Positions 21,391-33,228 of a stretch of DNA of 64,000 bases are shown here, in pieces. Source of the stretch: Serripes groenlandicus (taxonomy: Eukaryota; Mollusca; Bivalvia; Cardiida; Cardiidae); the NCBI GenBank assembly GCA_031761405.1, contig JASEVX010000001.1, positions 200,246,356-200,310,355 of the forward strand, written 5' to 3'. Below the pieces are notes generated by a model that was not told where the DNA came from, did not search any database, and saw only the letters and a program-made list of their open reading frames with translations. A program made the position numbers and the translations under genes. How positions within the stretch are numbered: the stretch's first letter is position 1; each line of letters opens with the position of its first letter.

Positions 21391-21731
21391 TGAAGATGTA
21401 AAGACTGTGAGCTTGATCAACATTTTAAAAAAAAAGCCAAGTTATAACTTTTTGCACGAACGAGGTTCATTTACCTCCCTTTTTGAAATGATTCCCACGT
21501 GTACCATAAGTCTGTGATTGTCATGTTTGTTTTGGAGTACATTTCTCTTATCAGATTGGTCTAAGACGTTACTGAATCGAAACTGCTGCATGGAAACAGT
21601 TACTGTTAACATTGTAGTTTATTATTTGTTAACACATGGTAAGGTGAACTAACAGCCGTTTTATTACAACTGTCAAACTGTCGTAAACAGAGTTAAACTT
21701 TCACCAATCAGTGTATTGCTAAAACTTATAT

Positions 21732-21951
21732 ATGAGCCGGTTCACGGGATAACCAACATTACGGACTCTGCGTAATGTATCAACCAGATCGTCCTGCGCA
21801 GGGGGATAGAGTAATATATTAATTATTCCTGAAATAGAAAATCCACAGGACAAAGTGTATGTCCGGGTTAGCCTCCGCGGAATGCTTAGGCTGATCCGGG
21901 TCGATACTTCACGCATAGTTCACACTGTTGGTTTTCTTACGGAACGGCTCA
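21732..21951 (-). mobile_element. MITE family A, copy A7 (minus orientation)
   Basis: Termini TGAGCCGGTTCACG and GGAACGGCTCA. The arm after GATCGTCCTGCGCA is shortened, joining directly to GGGGGATAGAGTAAT. Flanked by ATATA on both sides. Confidence 0.88.
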
Positions 21952-22017
21952 TATATTTAACATAGATTTTGAAGCAAGATTTCCTTGTATGTAAATCACT
22001 TTCAAAGACTGCTTTCT

Positions 22018-22146
22018 GTAGACTAAATCAGCACTCGCACCGTTTAGGCTGGACAAATCTAAAAGGCATAATCCCCCTCATAACGGATTCGATCCCGGGG
22101 CCTTTGGAATGAGAGTGCAATGCTCTACCACTGCATCACTCACTTC
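22018..22146 (-). mobile_element. SINE-2 head fragment
   Basis: On the minus strand: GCAGTGGTAGAGCATTGCAC (A-box region), GGGATCGAATCCG (B box), then the short AAAAGGCATAAT and GGTGCGAGTGC blocks of SINE-2. The AAGCTTGTTTCG tail is missing. Confidence 0.65.
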
Positions 22147-22149
22147 CAA

Positions 22150-23390
22150 TACGTATATATACGGGTTTTGAAGGAAGACGGCTTGAATCGGCGCTTATAT
22201 TGTTATCGACCATGGTAGGAGACTAATACTCGAAGGTGCAATGCCTAGCCAATGGTACCGGATTCAATTCCCTTTTGAGTTGGGTAAACATTTGGGTTCT
22301 TTTCTCACTCACAGCTCGAGTAGTCGGTGCGATTCCCAAGAGCAAAGCAGACAGATAGTCTCATATAAGTTGGAATTATTTAATTTCCAATAGATGTAGA
22401 CTAGATACATTGTACATTTAAACTGTTTTGCATGCGTTTTTCTATGGAGTTGACATTGATAATTATTGTATGTGAAATATGGAAAGCATTTCGAAATCCT
22501 CAAAGATACCGCCTCGTAATAGTATATAATAGTAATGTCTTGCAAGTTTAGGTTTTATGATTCCATAACTGGATTCTTAAATAAGTGTCAATTAAAGTAG
22601 AACTAATGGGGCTACAACTCTAGTTTTTTGTCAAAACATCCATCTAGGACGTAATAACATTTAAACGGATAATTCACGTTTGGGTTAAACTGCGCTCATG
22701 CGCAGGCTCGCCCGAATCTTCACTTTACGGAGATGCATTAAGATTCCAAATAGCGATGGATGCGACACAATTTATTATGGCGACATCATATAATAGTAAA
22801 GTTCCCATAGAGTGGTGAAAGAAATATTTCTAAGCATGCATATACTGTTACAAGAACAAATTGAACAGGTTGAACGTAAAGAACAAAGGGCTCGTTAGTA
22901 CACAAATGTTATGCGATGAACTTTCTTGAACCAAACCACGATTTGTCATCGTTGTGAAGAGACTTAAGCCTTTCATCTTTTGACGGTATGGGACAAAACG
23001 AAACTTCTGTAACACGCAGGGTATTCCCAGATGACGATGTGAATGCATGTATTAATTAATTGAATATCTGACAACAATACCCATATGAGATTGATATTTG
23101 AATATCTCTTAATTCGGAATACCGAAAACAAATTAAATAAAGTGTTATTAAAATGTTATAAACGTACTTACTGCGTTAAGGAAATGATACAGTACAACAG
23201 GACCCAAATAATGAATAAATGCATGAGCTACATCAATGAGACAAACTTTATCTAGATATAATCAATCTATTAACCCTTCACGAGTTTGGTTTGTTTTGGA
23301 TACATTCGGATGAAGAATTTGTTCTGCTTGTGTCAGAACGGTCGTGACTGTATGTGTAACGATAAGTGGTTACGTATGAAAATCAGCTGT
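22150..23390. other. no recognisable gene
   Basis: Short opposed frames only. The word GCTCATGCGCAGGCTCGCCCG near 22692 vaguely echoes family A but lacks arms. Confidence 0.45.
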
Positions 23391-23394
23391 GATA

Positions 23395-23612
23395 GAGTGA
23401 TTAGCAAGTGGGATTTGAGACCGGATGTCTCGATACAACACTCATCGCTCGTGAAGTGTGCCCTTGGGTACCGCCAGGGAGGGCAGAGGGGTTAGCACTA
23501 CGGCTGACTGGCTTGTGTCTGGATACATGGACCAGTTGTACTGGTTACTTTCCCGGGTTAACGCCGTGATATAACTGATAAGTGTTGCAAGTGGCTTTAT
23601 TAACAAACAAAT
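23395..23612 (+). mobile_element. SINE-1 remnant
   Basis: The 3' part is recognisable: GGTTAGCACTACGGCTGACTGG, ATGGACCAGT, GTACTGGTTAC, then AACGCCGTGATATAACTGAT and AACAAACAAAT. It is closest to the copy at 52400. The tRNA head is badly eroded. Confidence 0.65.
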
Positions 23613-23792
23613 ATCACTCAATCATCAGGTAACGCACTTTTCCGAGGTCATAACAGAACCGTGTCACAATGTGCTGTTGCAGTGTTAACACTGACATGCT
23701 GTTGACTGTCGACGTATACCCCTCGAAAAATCGATTACTCTGTCTGTCATTAGTCCGCAGGTTTCGGTCACACCATTCGCACAATTGCCACT

Positions 23793-24043
23793 CCAATCTT
23801 TATTCACCTTAAGACCAAGACCATCCAATCTACATTCACCTAAAGATACCAAGACCATCCAATCTACATTTACCTAAAGATACCAAGACCATTCAATCTG
23901 CATTCACCTAAAGATACCAAGACATTTTAATCTGCATTCACCTTCAGATACCAAGACCATCTAATATGCATAAACCTAAAGATACCAAAACCATTCAAGC
24001 TACATTCACATACAGATACCAATACATTTTAATCTGCATTCAA
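23793..24043. repeat. minisatellite, 34-bp unit, about 7 copies
   Basis: The unit CTACATTCACCTAAAGATAC plus CAAGACCATCCAAT is repeated with growing divergence toward the right edge. Confidence 0.9.
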
Positions 24044-24049
24044 GGTAGT

Positions 24050-24960
24050 CGGTTTGTGGTCATAACCCTTCTCATGAGTCATGCAGAGTGTTTACACAAC
24101 TACACTACGACATAGCGAACAGGAAGTTACTCATCAGACTACGTCGAAGGTTTCCAAGTGCCGATGATCGTTGTGCATGTCATGTGATCCAAATCGTCCA
24201 CAAATGTGCTAAAATGTATACATATATATGTAAAAGTAGTCATTTTCTCGGAAAGAATGCTTTGGGATGTACTCGTTCAATACAGACAAGTAAAACACTG
24301 GTCGTGGAACTGATCATCGGGATAAAACTAAAATGTTGAAAATGGTGTTATATTCAAATCAATCTAGATGATACATAGGTCTGTCGCCTTTTTTAATATT
24401 CGTCATTTTAGCTTTGATTGGTAGTCGGCATTATTTCCGGGCATAGGCCTGGAATCTTGTTTATTTTATATGTTAATGGTTCTAGGTATCCCCTACAGTA
24501 AAATTGAAATTGCAGTTTAATTAACCCTTTCCCAACTAGAAGGCTCAATGCGGTTCTCTCGTTCGTCTGAAAGCATTCGGCTAAAGCGTGATACGAGTTC
24601 TATTCGACGGCAGTGCTGATATAAGTTTATACTGAAACGGCATTATCAGCCACATTCAAATCCACACAATAACTTGTCACCACTTTGCCTTATTATTTTT
24701 GTGCAATGAAAAATGTATATTGTTATATTGTTGTAGCAGTAAATTTAAATGTTGACACTTTAATATCTTAATTTCAGTTGTGTCATTTGTCTATGTGGGG
24801 TATTTGGTGCTTCAAACCCCCCGAATGTACCGAATACGATATTTACTTAATGCTGTAACACATGTATGATGTAACATTTACGTGCCTCAACTACTGTTTT
24901 AGGTTTCTGTAAACTCTAATTGATTATTACATTGCCTGTCGATTGTACATTTTCCCCAGA
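24050..24960. other. no firm feature
   Basis: A lone TTAACCCTTTCCC at 24521-24533 could be an orphan family B end, without a matching right end. An 83-codon frame at 24088 has no motif. Confidence 0.4.
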
Positions 24961-24965
24961 CATAC

Positions 24966-25211
24966 CGAGGGCTTGGTGTGAAACGGTTGTAACTAAAAAC
25001 CTATTTTGAAAACCCGGGTTTAGGGGCGATTTTGACCCCTTTGTAAACAATGCAAATTTAGGTGCCATTGCTCAGAACGAGCAATGGCACCTAAATTTCC
25101 ATTGTTTACCAAGAAAAATTATTTAACGCTTATAAGGACTTTATGGCGAGTTGATTAACCTTGGTAAAAAAATCCCAATTTTAGTTACAACCGTTTCACG
25201 CCAAGCCCTCG
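24966..25211. mobile_element. MITE family D, copy D1, full length
   Basis: Terminal inverted repeats of about 34 bp: CGAGGGCTTGGTGTGAAACG and CGTTTCACGCCAAGCCCTCG. ATAC lies outside both ends (24962-24965, 25212-25215), a possible 4-bp target duplication. The central hairpin is at 25043-25109: GTAAACAATGC...ATTGCTC-AGAAC-GAGCAAT...CATTGTTTAC, 31-bp arms and 5-nt loop. No coding capacity. Confidence 0.88.
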
Positions 25212-25941
25212 ATACAGGCATTTCGGTTGTGTTGTGTTACTTAATTGAATGCTATATAGAAATTGTTTTTACGTCATAAAAACGGAATATAATTGCATGC
25301 AAAACAGGACAGGTTTAACGTTGTATAAACCATACACTCTCTTCTATTTCCCAGTGGTAGTCATGTCGATCACGTCGTCAGATTAATGAGATTATTCAAA
25401 AACAATGTATACGCACCGAGATAAGATGTCATTAGTCCTGTTTAACGGTCATGATAGTTTGGGTTATTATAGATTCATAGGTAGATGTGACCATTAACGG
25501 TGCGAGTTTAACAACGTTATCACTGGTAATTTAGTTAATATCACGGCAGCCAGTTCGAATAACGTGTGTTTCCTTTCTTTCTCGCATCGTTACTCAACAC
25601 AACGTACTTTCCAGTTAACTGGCTCCCACATAGACTATTTAGCTTATTGGTTCGAGACGAATGATGGTAGGCACAATGTCTCTCATCTATCTTCGGAAAA
25701 ATGAATGACTAAGTTTCGATTCGAACTGACGACCAGTGGATTAATAATCACCGTAGTTACCGACTTAGCTATCGCAGCTCCGTGTTTAAGCAGAATTGAA
25801 AATTCAAGAGAAGAGATTTTGCCAAACTGTGTCATTATTATGATAAATACTGTGTATGTCTACCCCACCGAACGTTAAAAGTTCGACAATGCGTTTAAAT
25901 GTACCACATACAAAAACAATCTACGGAAAAAAGGACTTTGA
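25212..25941. other. no gene; possible SINE head remnant
   Basis: On the minus strand near 25715-25785 there is a tRNA-like stretch (GATAGCTAAGTCGGTAACTA, CAGTTCGAATCG) with A- and B-box-like words. The rest is unique-looking. Confidence 0.4.
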
Positions 25942-26190
25942 TACGGCAGCTCTAAAGGGACACACACGATTTTTTTTTATCTCGTGCGCACGAGATACTA
26001 AGTCGTGTGTACGAGATACTAAGTCGTGGTAAAGGGACACACACGATTTTTTTTTATCTCGTTCGCACGACTTAGTATCTCGTGCGCACGAGATACTATG
26101 TCGTGCGAACGAGATACTAAGTCGTGCGAAAAAAATCGTATGTAATTTATAAAAATGTGTGTGTCCCTTTAGAGCTGCCGTAGCTGCCGT
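25942..26190. mobile_element. foldback element F
   Basis: Inverted ends ACGGCAGCTCTAAAGGGACA and TGTCCCTTTAGAGCTGCCGT. The interior is built from repeated ATCTCGTGCGCACGAGATAC/TAAGTCGTG palindromes, and the left end is itself repeated internally (AAAGGGACACACACGAT at 25965 and again at 26033). ACTTTGA occurs just outside both ends, a possible 7-8 bp target duplication (hAT-like), with an extra AGCTGCCGT at the right. Confidence 0.82.
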
Positions 26191-26279
26191 ACTTTGAAAA
26201 CAAATTTCGTATTTTGTTAACTTTCACATGCCGGAGTTCTCGGTGAAATTGGGTAAATCTGAAGACAATTCAGCAGAGC

Positions 26280-26437
26280 CTTAGATAAGGGACATTTTCA
26301 TTTTTCTAAAATCCTTATTTTACATTAAAACCCTATGTTGTGGGTACTCAAAAGAATCGTCTCAGTGAGACGATTCTTTTGAGTACCCACATCATAGGAT
26401 TTTGTTGAGTAATAAGAGAAGTATTGTGGGAAAAGAC
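26280..26437 (+). mobile_element. MITE family E, copy E1
   Basis: Left flank block TTAGATAAGGGACATTTTC then CTAAAATCCTTATTTTA. A 75-bp near-perfect palindrome lies at 26328-26402 (AAACCCTATGTTGTGGGTAC... centred on CGTCTCA-G-TGAGACG), and the right block is AATAAGAGAAGTATTGTGGG. Confidence 0.85.
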
Positions 26438-26795
26438 CTGTTTACTCCCTGTTATATATTCCTCTGCTTTGGGCTTAGTATCCATTTTTTTTATATCGAG
26501 AGTGCTTGGCTCACAATCGATACTCCAGTCAACAATATTAAATTAAACCAAGCAAGGATTCAAATTGATAACTCCTGGATTGAGACGCCACGCCGGTATA
26601 TCAACACCATTACTGACGGAGACATAGGATTGTCGGTAATTCTGACCCAGATGGATGGCTAAGTCTTTAACATATCCCTGGACTATGTGCGAGAGTGAAA
26701 AACAGACCGTCAATTTGAGACCAGCAATTTGATTATGGTACTAATTGTATTTTTTGTGAACAATGTAGATCGAAATCAGCCTTTGCACCACAAAT

Positions 26796-27033
26796 TGAGC
26801 CGTCCCGCCAGAAAACTAACATTGTGGACTTTGCGTAAAGTCCGCGCAGACTGATCCGGGCCGACACATTCCGGTTTAGGGGGATTGAGGTATAGAGTAA
26901 TGATTACTGAGACAGAAAATCCTTAGAGGCGAAAAGTGTCCATCCGGGTAAGCCTGCGCGGCATGCTTAGGATGATCCGGGTCGATACTTTACGCAGAGT
27001 CCACACTGGTTGGTTTTCTCGCGGGATGGCTCA
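26796..27033 (-). mobile_element. MITE family A, copy A8
   Basis: Ends TGAGCCGTCCCGCC and GCGGGATGGCTCA. The left arm jumps from TTGCGTAAAGT to CCGCGCAGACTG, losing about 30 bp. The internal block is read on the minus strand. Confidence 0.9.
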
Positions 27034-27107
27034 TATTAGTAACAGAAATTGGTTAGTATATATGACCTTGTGTGGATTGTGATATGTAATAGAAGATTTA
27101 CAGGGTC

Positions 27108-27205
27108 ATTGGAGCACTACTCGGGGTGCTCCATTGGAACACTACTCGGGGTGCTTCATTGGAGCACTACTCGGATTGCTTCATTGGAGCACTACTCGGG
27201 GTGCA
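27108..27205. repeat. tandem repeat, 4 units
   Basis: CATTGGAGCACTACTCGGGG plus TGCTT repeated four times with minor changes. The last unit runs into TGCATATG. Confidence 0.88.
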
Positions 27206-27211
27206 TATGAA

Positions 27212-27440
27212 ACTACACAGCTCAGACACTCAGTGACCGTAAAGTTTACTGTCGCTGTTATATAGATGAAAAACTGTTCAAAAAAGCAAGTAAGACTAAC
27301 TAGAAACATAAATCTAACACCTACACAGTTCAGGCACTGTCACTCAGGGACCATAAAGCGTTCTGTCGCAGTTATATAGACGAAAAACTGTTCTAAACGG
27401 CAGGTAAGACTAACTAAAAACCATAAATTTAACATCTACA
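27212..27440. repeat. tandem duplication, 2 units of about 112 bp
   Basis: Both units contain CACAG(C/T)TCAG(A/G)CACT, GTTATATAGA(T/C)GAAAAACTG, GGTAAGACTAACTA and CATAAAT(C/T)TAACA. Divergence suggests an old duplication. Confidence 0.8.
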
Positions 27441-28388
27441 CGGTCGAGGGGAATTTTACAATAGCTGTGCTAATTAGGTTTGTGTATGTTATAAGATCAA
27501 CGACAATAACAGGCAAAAATAGAAAACGAGGGTATAATTCCATGCATTTTTAATTGTGTGCTGCCCAAGTGTTACTTTCGGGGAGATTTATATTCATTAA
27601 GACTGATTTTGCGCGAAGCCACCTACTCTGTCTTCCTGTAAGTGTCTATAGATTTTCGAGTAAACCATTGCATACTATATTGTAAAGGTATCATATCAGA
27701 TTAGAAAGACGGTGGGTGGTTATTACTTTAGCAGTACAATTGTAATGTGTATCTAAATACAACAAGTATAAACGTTGTTGCAAAATGCAGCAAAAAAGGA
27801 AACGCGAATTCCTGGTTATCTGATATCAATATATATATTAGAACAAAACGGTTACTTCGTCAATGTGTATTTGAAAGCTATTACAAATTATATTGATAAC
27901 AATATTATCAGTAACTAATTACGTCTACGGAGGCAATTTACTTTACATAGTCATTTTACATTTACAAATATTGCTAATAGTGACAACAAAGGAAGTAATA
28001 CATAGTTCAGCACTATTTTGGCAGTAAATGTTGAAATGCAGTCAATTGAAAGTCATGGAAATGTGCAAAGTTTGGGCTTACTAGTAAAAATTAAGCATAA
28101 ACGATCAATATTCAGAGGTTTATTGTACTGGAAAGTGAAATTACTATTTTAATTTTATCCCAGAGTTATGATTCTAATATTTAAAGGCAACTTTTGAACA
28201 GTTTTAAAACTTTGACCATACTATCTTTAATCCAGAGTTCAGCACATTCCAGGTCAAAGCAATATCGTATAGTCCGGTACGTGGTCCCACCTAGAAATAA
28301 TAGTATGTACACTTACGAAAATAAAGCTACGTTATTACCGGGTAATTCTAACAAAACCGGAAGACATATAACCCTTCCAAACATAAAG
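27441..28388. other. no recognisable feature
   Basis: AT-rich, no frame or dyad of note. The open frame that enters the minisatellite begins here at 28194, but its non-repeat part has no motif. Confidence 0.45.
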
Positions 28389-28680
28389 ACATCTTGTGTG
28401 GGAACCAATCGTACATGTTATTTTCTTTCACCAACATCTTGTGTGGGAATCAATCATACACTTTTTTTTCTGACACCAACATCGTGTGTGGGAAACAATC
28501 GTACATGTTTCTTTCTGACACCAACATCTTGTGTGGGAACCAAGCGTACATGTTTCTTTCTAACACCAACATCTTGTGTGGGAACCAAGCGTACATGTTT
28601 CTTTCTAACACCAACATATTGTGTGGGAACCAATCGTACATGTTTTTTTCTGACACCAACATCTTGTGTGGGAACCAACA
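28389..28680. repeat. minisatellite, 45-bp unit, about 6.5 copies
   Basis: The unit ACATCTTGTGTGGGAACCAA plus TCGTACATGTTTCTTTCTGA plus CACCA. Four frames (two per strand) stay open across it because the period is a multiple of three and lacks stops in them. The peptide (CVGTNRTCFFLTPTS repeated) is therefore most likely an artefact. Confidence 0.93.
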
Positions 28681-28689
28681 CGCGTCAAT

Positions 28690-29146
28690 CTTAATCTTAC
28701 CCGTATTATCTGTAGCATCCAACTTGTTTGTGTGTCCATGTTATTACAAAGAGAATGGCACGACGCACATATCGTACTATATACTATGGAAGTATTTAAA
28801 GGTTAAAACTCTTTTTTTTTAGATTTAAACGATTGTCTGAATCTTCAGTAGCCCTTCCCAGAATAAACAATACGAACACTCTTAGCTAGCTGTCATATTA
28901 AGAAACTAAATAAATGCATAATGAATGAAGATACGTAACCTATAACTAGTTCAAGTAAGACACAAATAACGTCAATTGAATTACACCAGGGGAGCGTATT
29001 CAGTTTGTCTCAACACACGGAGTTCTTCGGCATGTGCTAGCCGAATTAACCAATCAAATTACAGCTTTTGACTGGCGCTCGCCGAGAACTCGGTATGTTA
29101 GAACCATCTGAATTCTCACATACGTTACTGTTAACGAAACGTCACA
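28690..29146. other. no recognisable feature
   Basis: Unique-looking sequence with an eight-T run near 28812. Confidence 0.4.
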
Positions 29147-29375
29147 TTAACCTTTTCCCACCTGCAGACGCTTTTTGACTCAAAAGCAGCAGACGACTTT
29201 TGAAAACATTGCGCCCAAAGGTGAAATTGCTCATGACGAGCAATTTCCCCTTTGGCCACAATGTTTTCAACTTTATTTAACAATTAAGCTTTATTTTATG
29301 GAGATTTTTCAGGTTTTTGCGGGGATGTTTTCAAAGTCGTCTGCTGCAGATTTGTGGTATGTGCGAAAGGGATAA
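29147..29375. mobile_element. MITE family B, copy B7
   Basis: TTAACCTTTTCCC on the left; the right end GCGAAAGGGATAA has a mutated TTAA. The hairpin is AATTGCTC-ATGAC-GAGCAATT. Both arms carry GCAGACGACTTT(T)GAAAACAT. Confidence 0.88.
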
Positions 29376-29417
29376 TCAGAAGGTACGTCCAGAAGAACTA
29401 GATAAGGATAAATAAGA

Positions 29418-29644
29418 TTAACACTTTCCCACATTTAACAAATCTGCTGCAGACGACTTTGAAAACATGTAAGCACAATGGGAAACTATTTCATAGACAT
29501 GAGTTTCATTAATAAACAGAGGTGAAAACAAAGGAGCAAAAGGAGAATTTGCTCGTTATAAGCAATTTCTCCTTTTGTCATACTGTTTTCAAAAATTGTC
29601 TGCTGCTGTAGTGTCAAAATACGTCTGGATGTAGTAAAGAGCTA
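29418..29644. mobile_element. MITE family B, copy B8
   Basis: TTAACACTTTCCC at left; the right end is decayed (GTAAAGAGCTAAG). The hairpin is GAATTTGCTC-GTTAT-AAGCAATTTC. It sits 43 bp from B7. Confidence 0.82.
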
Positions 29645-30660
29645 AGGAAACAAGTGTATTTCTCGCTAAATGAAATCTTTATTAAAAAGAAATTTAAAAA
29701 AATCGTTTCTAAGAAATTAAACTTCACGTCAGACAATTTATTTCAAAACCAACTTGGCATCTCTTAATACAATGCAAGTTTGATAAAAGTTTGATAAAAG
29801 AATGAGCGTGAAGGATATTCAAAGTGCTTTTGACAAGCCACTATAAGCGCCCCCTTGCATTGCACCCTGTCTTTTCATCAACATTAATAATTAATCTTTG
29901 CAAGATATTAGTTGGAACCTCCTCTAGTGATATGATAACACCGATAATAAAAAATATCGCTGTAAGCCTAAAGTCCTTTAGATGCATGGTCCTTTAAATC
30001 CGATGGCTTACCTCAAACGGCAACTTGTACACATATATGTAACATGTCCAAGCTTATCACAACCCACTGTACTATAAATACAACATATACAAAGGTCAAT
30101 GTCATAACATCACTTGTAATGAATATTATAACTACAGAAAATCAATGCTTTATGCGGGAAAGAGTAAAACCCATTAACATAAGTATTAGCCTATTGTAAT
30201 ATTGACATTTACAAGTTATTTCCAATCTACATGATAATTGCTATTCAAATCGTATGCTTGTATTGTCGGTATTCGGTCAGAACCGTTCGCAACATGCTTC
30301 GAACATGCTTGTGAGACAATGGAAGATCCCGATTAAAATGCGTGGAAGCGAACGTGGTTCATGATCCTTGCTATTGCATAGTTCCGAAGGTTGATGGTTG
30401 ATTTTTCCCATGTTTATATCTTAATGAATTCGAACCCATTCTGGTAAATGTGTCAGTGCAACATTGCTTTAGAGAATGCCTTGGTGTGAGATTATTATAT
30501 GTCTAGGCTATTCAATGACCGAGTCAAGCAATATGAGTTAGTGATGCATCTGCGTGCATTGAAAACTCCGTGAAGACCCTGTGTACCCGGACAATCTCAA
30601 TATCATTCTTCAAGTAATTTAGCCATAGTTGCAACTGTTGTCAAAATACCTTAAACGTAG
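29645..30660. other. no recognisable feature
   Basis: No frame above 60 codons and no repeat partner noted. TTTGATAAAAG is directly doubled near 29782. Confidence 0.45.
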
Positions 30661-30662
30661 TT

Positions 30663-30892
30663 TTAACCCTTTCCCTCGTATAGACGCTCTCTGACGCCTC
30701 TGCAGTAGACGGCTTTTTGAAAACATAGTAACAAAAGTGCAACTTGCTCAAGACGAGCAATTTTTCCTTTGCCACAATGTTTTCCACTTTTAGTCATAGG
30801 TTATCCATTCAATTTAAGAGATTTTCTATTTTTTGACAAAATATGTTCAAAGTCGTCTGCTGCACAATTATCGTATGGGGGAAATGTGTCAG
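30663..30892. mobile_element. MITE family B, copy B9
   Basis: TTAACCCTTTCCCTCGTATAG at left. The right end GGGGGAAATGTGTCAG has lost the terminal TTAA. Hairpin AACTTGCTC-AAGAC-GAGCAATTT. Confidence 0.88.
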
Positions 30893-31682
30893 CCAATGAT
30901 CTTAAACCACCTCGTTACTGAGAGTCAATAAGACACCATATAACCAGACGGGGTTCATATGTTTTTGTGTTTGATTTGCGAACTTTTCTTCGAACCTCTA
31001 TTAGTAAAGAGTCCATAACTTTGTAACTACAAGTCGAAACAAAGGAAGTAAAGGTTTGAACTACTGTCATTGCATACAGTGATTCTGAAACTTTGCGACG
31101 TTTACAGTATACGTGATTGTATTGTTCGTGTAGTTTGGTTTCTATGTAGAATAATTAATTACAATCGCTAGCCACATTTCCTATGTCATCATAAGGCACC
31201 GTTATCTAAATGTGCAAATTCATTCCTATATACGAAATATTAACATCATAATTCGCAAATATTAATACACGTGAAATATGGCATCCACAGTTTCCCCATC
31301 GGAGCTTATGCACACGGAAGAACCAATGATAGGAAATAGGGAACTAACATAAATCAAGTTAAACCTGCAAACCCGATTTCACAGGAGTTTCAAAAACATC
31401 TTACAAACGGTATACGGGGGTAGGGGACATGTGACTTGCTGAACCAGGTACGCCGAGCGGATTACTTATAACTTTGGTAGAGTGACGAATTTAACAAGTC
31501 AAATATAATTATGTTACTTTTTCTTTATTAACTTTTATTGGGTTTAGGACGCAGCCAACACGTAGTAAACGGATCCATCCCTTCACTTACGGAGCGCGTA
31601 AGAGTGTCGAGAGCACCGATACATGACCTAGTACAAAGCAAATATATCGACAAACCTTCAGTGCCATGCTTACACAACGAAT
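30893..31682. other. no recognisable feature
   Basis: Unique-looking, no long frame. Confidence 0.4.
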
Positions 31683-32240
31683 TTCACCAATCGTTAGCTC
31701 TATCTGATCATTCAGCTTTCCGTCTTTAACCAATCGAATGCTCGACTCCTCATATCTTAATGCTCACTTTCAATACTTACGCTGAGGTTGCTTGCCATTG
31801 TGCAGCGCTCATATAGTCTTTTACGAAGCATAGGTCTCTTATCCTATTTACATCGAGAGCGGGAGAATATGGTTCGATCCCCATTTAGGTTATACCAAGG
31901 ACTTTCAAAGTGGTAGTAAGTGCTTCCTTCCTTGGTACTAATGGGTGTTGGCCTAGCATTACGATTGGTAATCTCCAGTGTCACCTTTAGACACAAACTA
32001 TTCCCCCAATCCTTAGCGCTATCCGACCAATCAGCACATGTACCGCCAGTCCATCTTCAACCAATCCAATGCTCCACTCCCCGTATCTTAATGGTCACTT
32101 GTTATAATTACGCTGAGGTTGCATCGAGAGCGGGATAATTGTGTTCGATCCCCAGTTAGGTCATACTAAATACGTTTACAGTTGTAGTAATTGCGTTCTT
32201 CCTTGATACTCATGGTGTGCCGGTGTATTGATAAGCTTAC
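31683..32240. repeat. local duplication containing SINE-like pieces
   Basis: Two halves share CAATC(G/C)TTAGC(T/G)CTATC(T/C)GA, ACCAATC(G/C)AATGCTC, CGTATCTTAATG, ACGCTGAGGTTGC, ATCGAGAGCGGGA(G/T)AAT and TTCGATCCCCA(T/G)TTAGGT. The last words resemble a SINE-1 B-box region. The first half begins about 31683 and the second about 32003. Confidence 0.65.
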
Positions 32241-32244
32241 TATC

Positions 32245-32480
32245 AGTACCAATTCTGTACCCATGGATCGCCATAATATAAGTGAACTACTGATGTAAGC
32301 GACGTAAACACCATACAGAAGAAAATAACTATGATTCATAATTCTCTATTTGTATTTACCTTGTCTGAGTGATACACTCGTTAGTAATAAATACTTAAAA
32401 CAGAAAAGGTCATTTATTCATTCCCTATGAATATAAAACATCCTATTATTAAATGAATACGTAAACGGATTAATCAATAC
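32245..32480. other. no recognisable feature
   Basis: AT-rich filler between the duplication and J3. Confidence 0.4.
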
Positions 32481-32570
32481 TATGTTTTATCACATGAGAA
32501 TGATTGTATCCGATGTAATATACCCATTACGTATTTCTTTATATGTGACACGTGTAATATAACATGACAT
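32481..32570 (-). repeat. family J fragment, copy J3
   Basis: The minus strand matches 14457-14552 of J1: ATAAAGAAATACGTAATGGG, TATATTA, ATCGGATACAA and CATG(C/T)GATAAAA occur in order. Confidence 0.7.
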
Positions 32571-32780
32571 AATCACTATTTGTGTATTCATCCGCGAATG
32601 TTTACAAAATAGATGAAAACGTGTATCCGGTAAACACAAACGTCACGATAGATGGACGAGGTCAGGGATCATTATCGGTCATAAAAATATTTTTGTGCGA
32701 CTATTTAACAGTTTATTTTAAAGTATTACATGTTGGACTATTTTCTGACAGCGACAAACCGAATTTTTGTTTGTGTTAAA

Positions 32781-32834
32781 CTCGTCCAAGAAATTTGTTA
32801 TTAGTTAATTTAATAACAAATTTCTTGAACTCGT
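32781..32834. repeat. short palindrome
   Basis: CAAGAAATTTGTTATTA faces TAATAACAAATTTCTTG across a short spacer. Stem of about 18 bp, perfect. Confidence 0.8.
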
Positions 32835-32879
32835 TTAATAAAACTTTATATAAAATGACAACTCATGTCAGATCCTATA

Positions 32880-33228
32880 TATATAAGATAACATACCGTC
32901 TTAAATATTTCTTTCATTTGTCTTGAAACAAAACTAGACGCCAACAAACTGGCTGTATTCGTCTACATGTATTTGACATTAAATTGACACGTACATGACA
33001 GTTAACACATGTGCCGGAGTTTGTCAGCGTAATGCATGAACCATAATTACAGATTGTTTCTCTGAAAAATCTCTTTTTTTATATAAGAAGAGCTGATTTA
33101 TTGAATTCGTTAGCGATTTAGTGTCAGTCTTTGTATTTCCCAGAATATCATGACGTCTTTTTTTATCCTTACCAGGTTTCAATTCTGCAACTGATATGTT
33201 TCACACTTTAGTGTTGTTATGTTTTTAT
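32880..33228. other. no recognisable feature
   Basis: AT-rich. A short CCTATATATATA word at 32874 also occurs in J1 at about 14405. Confidence 0.4.

Noticed and set aside
24521..24545. Orphan family B end TTAACCCTTTCCC
   Set aside because: No arm, hairpin or right end follows, so it could be chance or a very short remnant; not called as an element.
25970..26140. CRISPR-like array because of regularly repeated palindromic words
   Set aside because: The repeats are part of a eukaryotic foldback element with inverted ends; there are no spacers of even length and no cas genes.
28194..28822. Overlapping plus frames of 166 and 142 codons with repeated Cys-rich peptide
   Set aside because: They are products of the 45-bp minisatellite, which is open in four frames; no motif outside the repeat.
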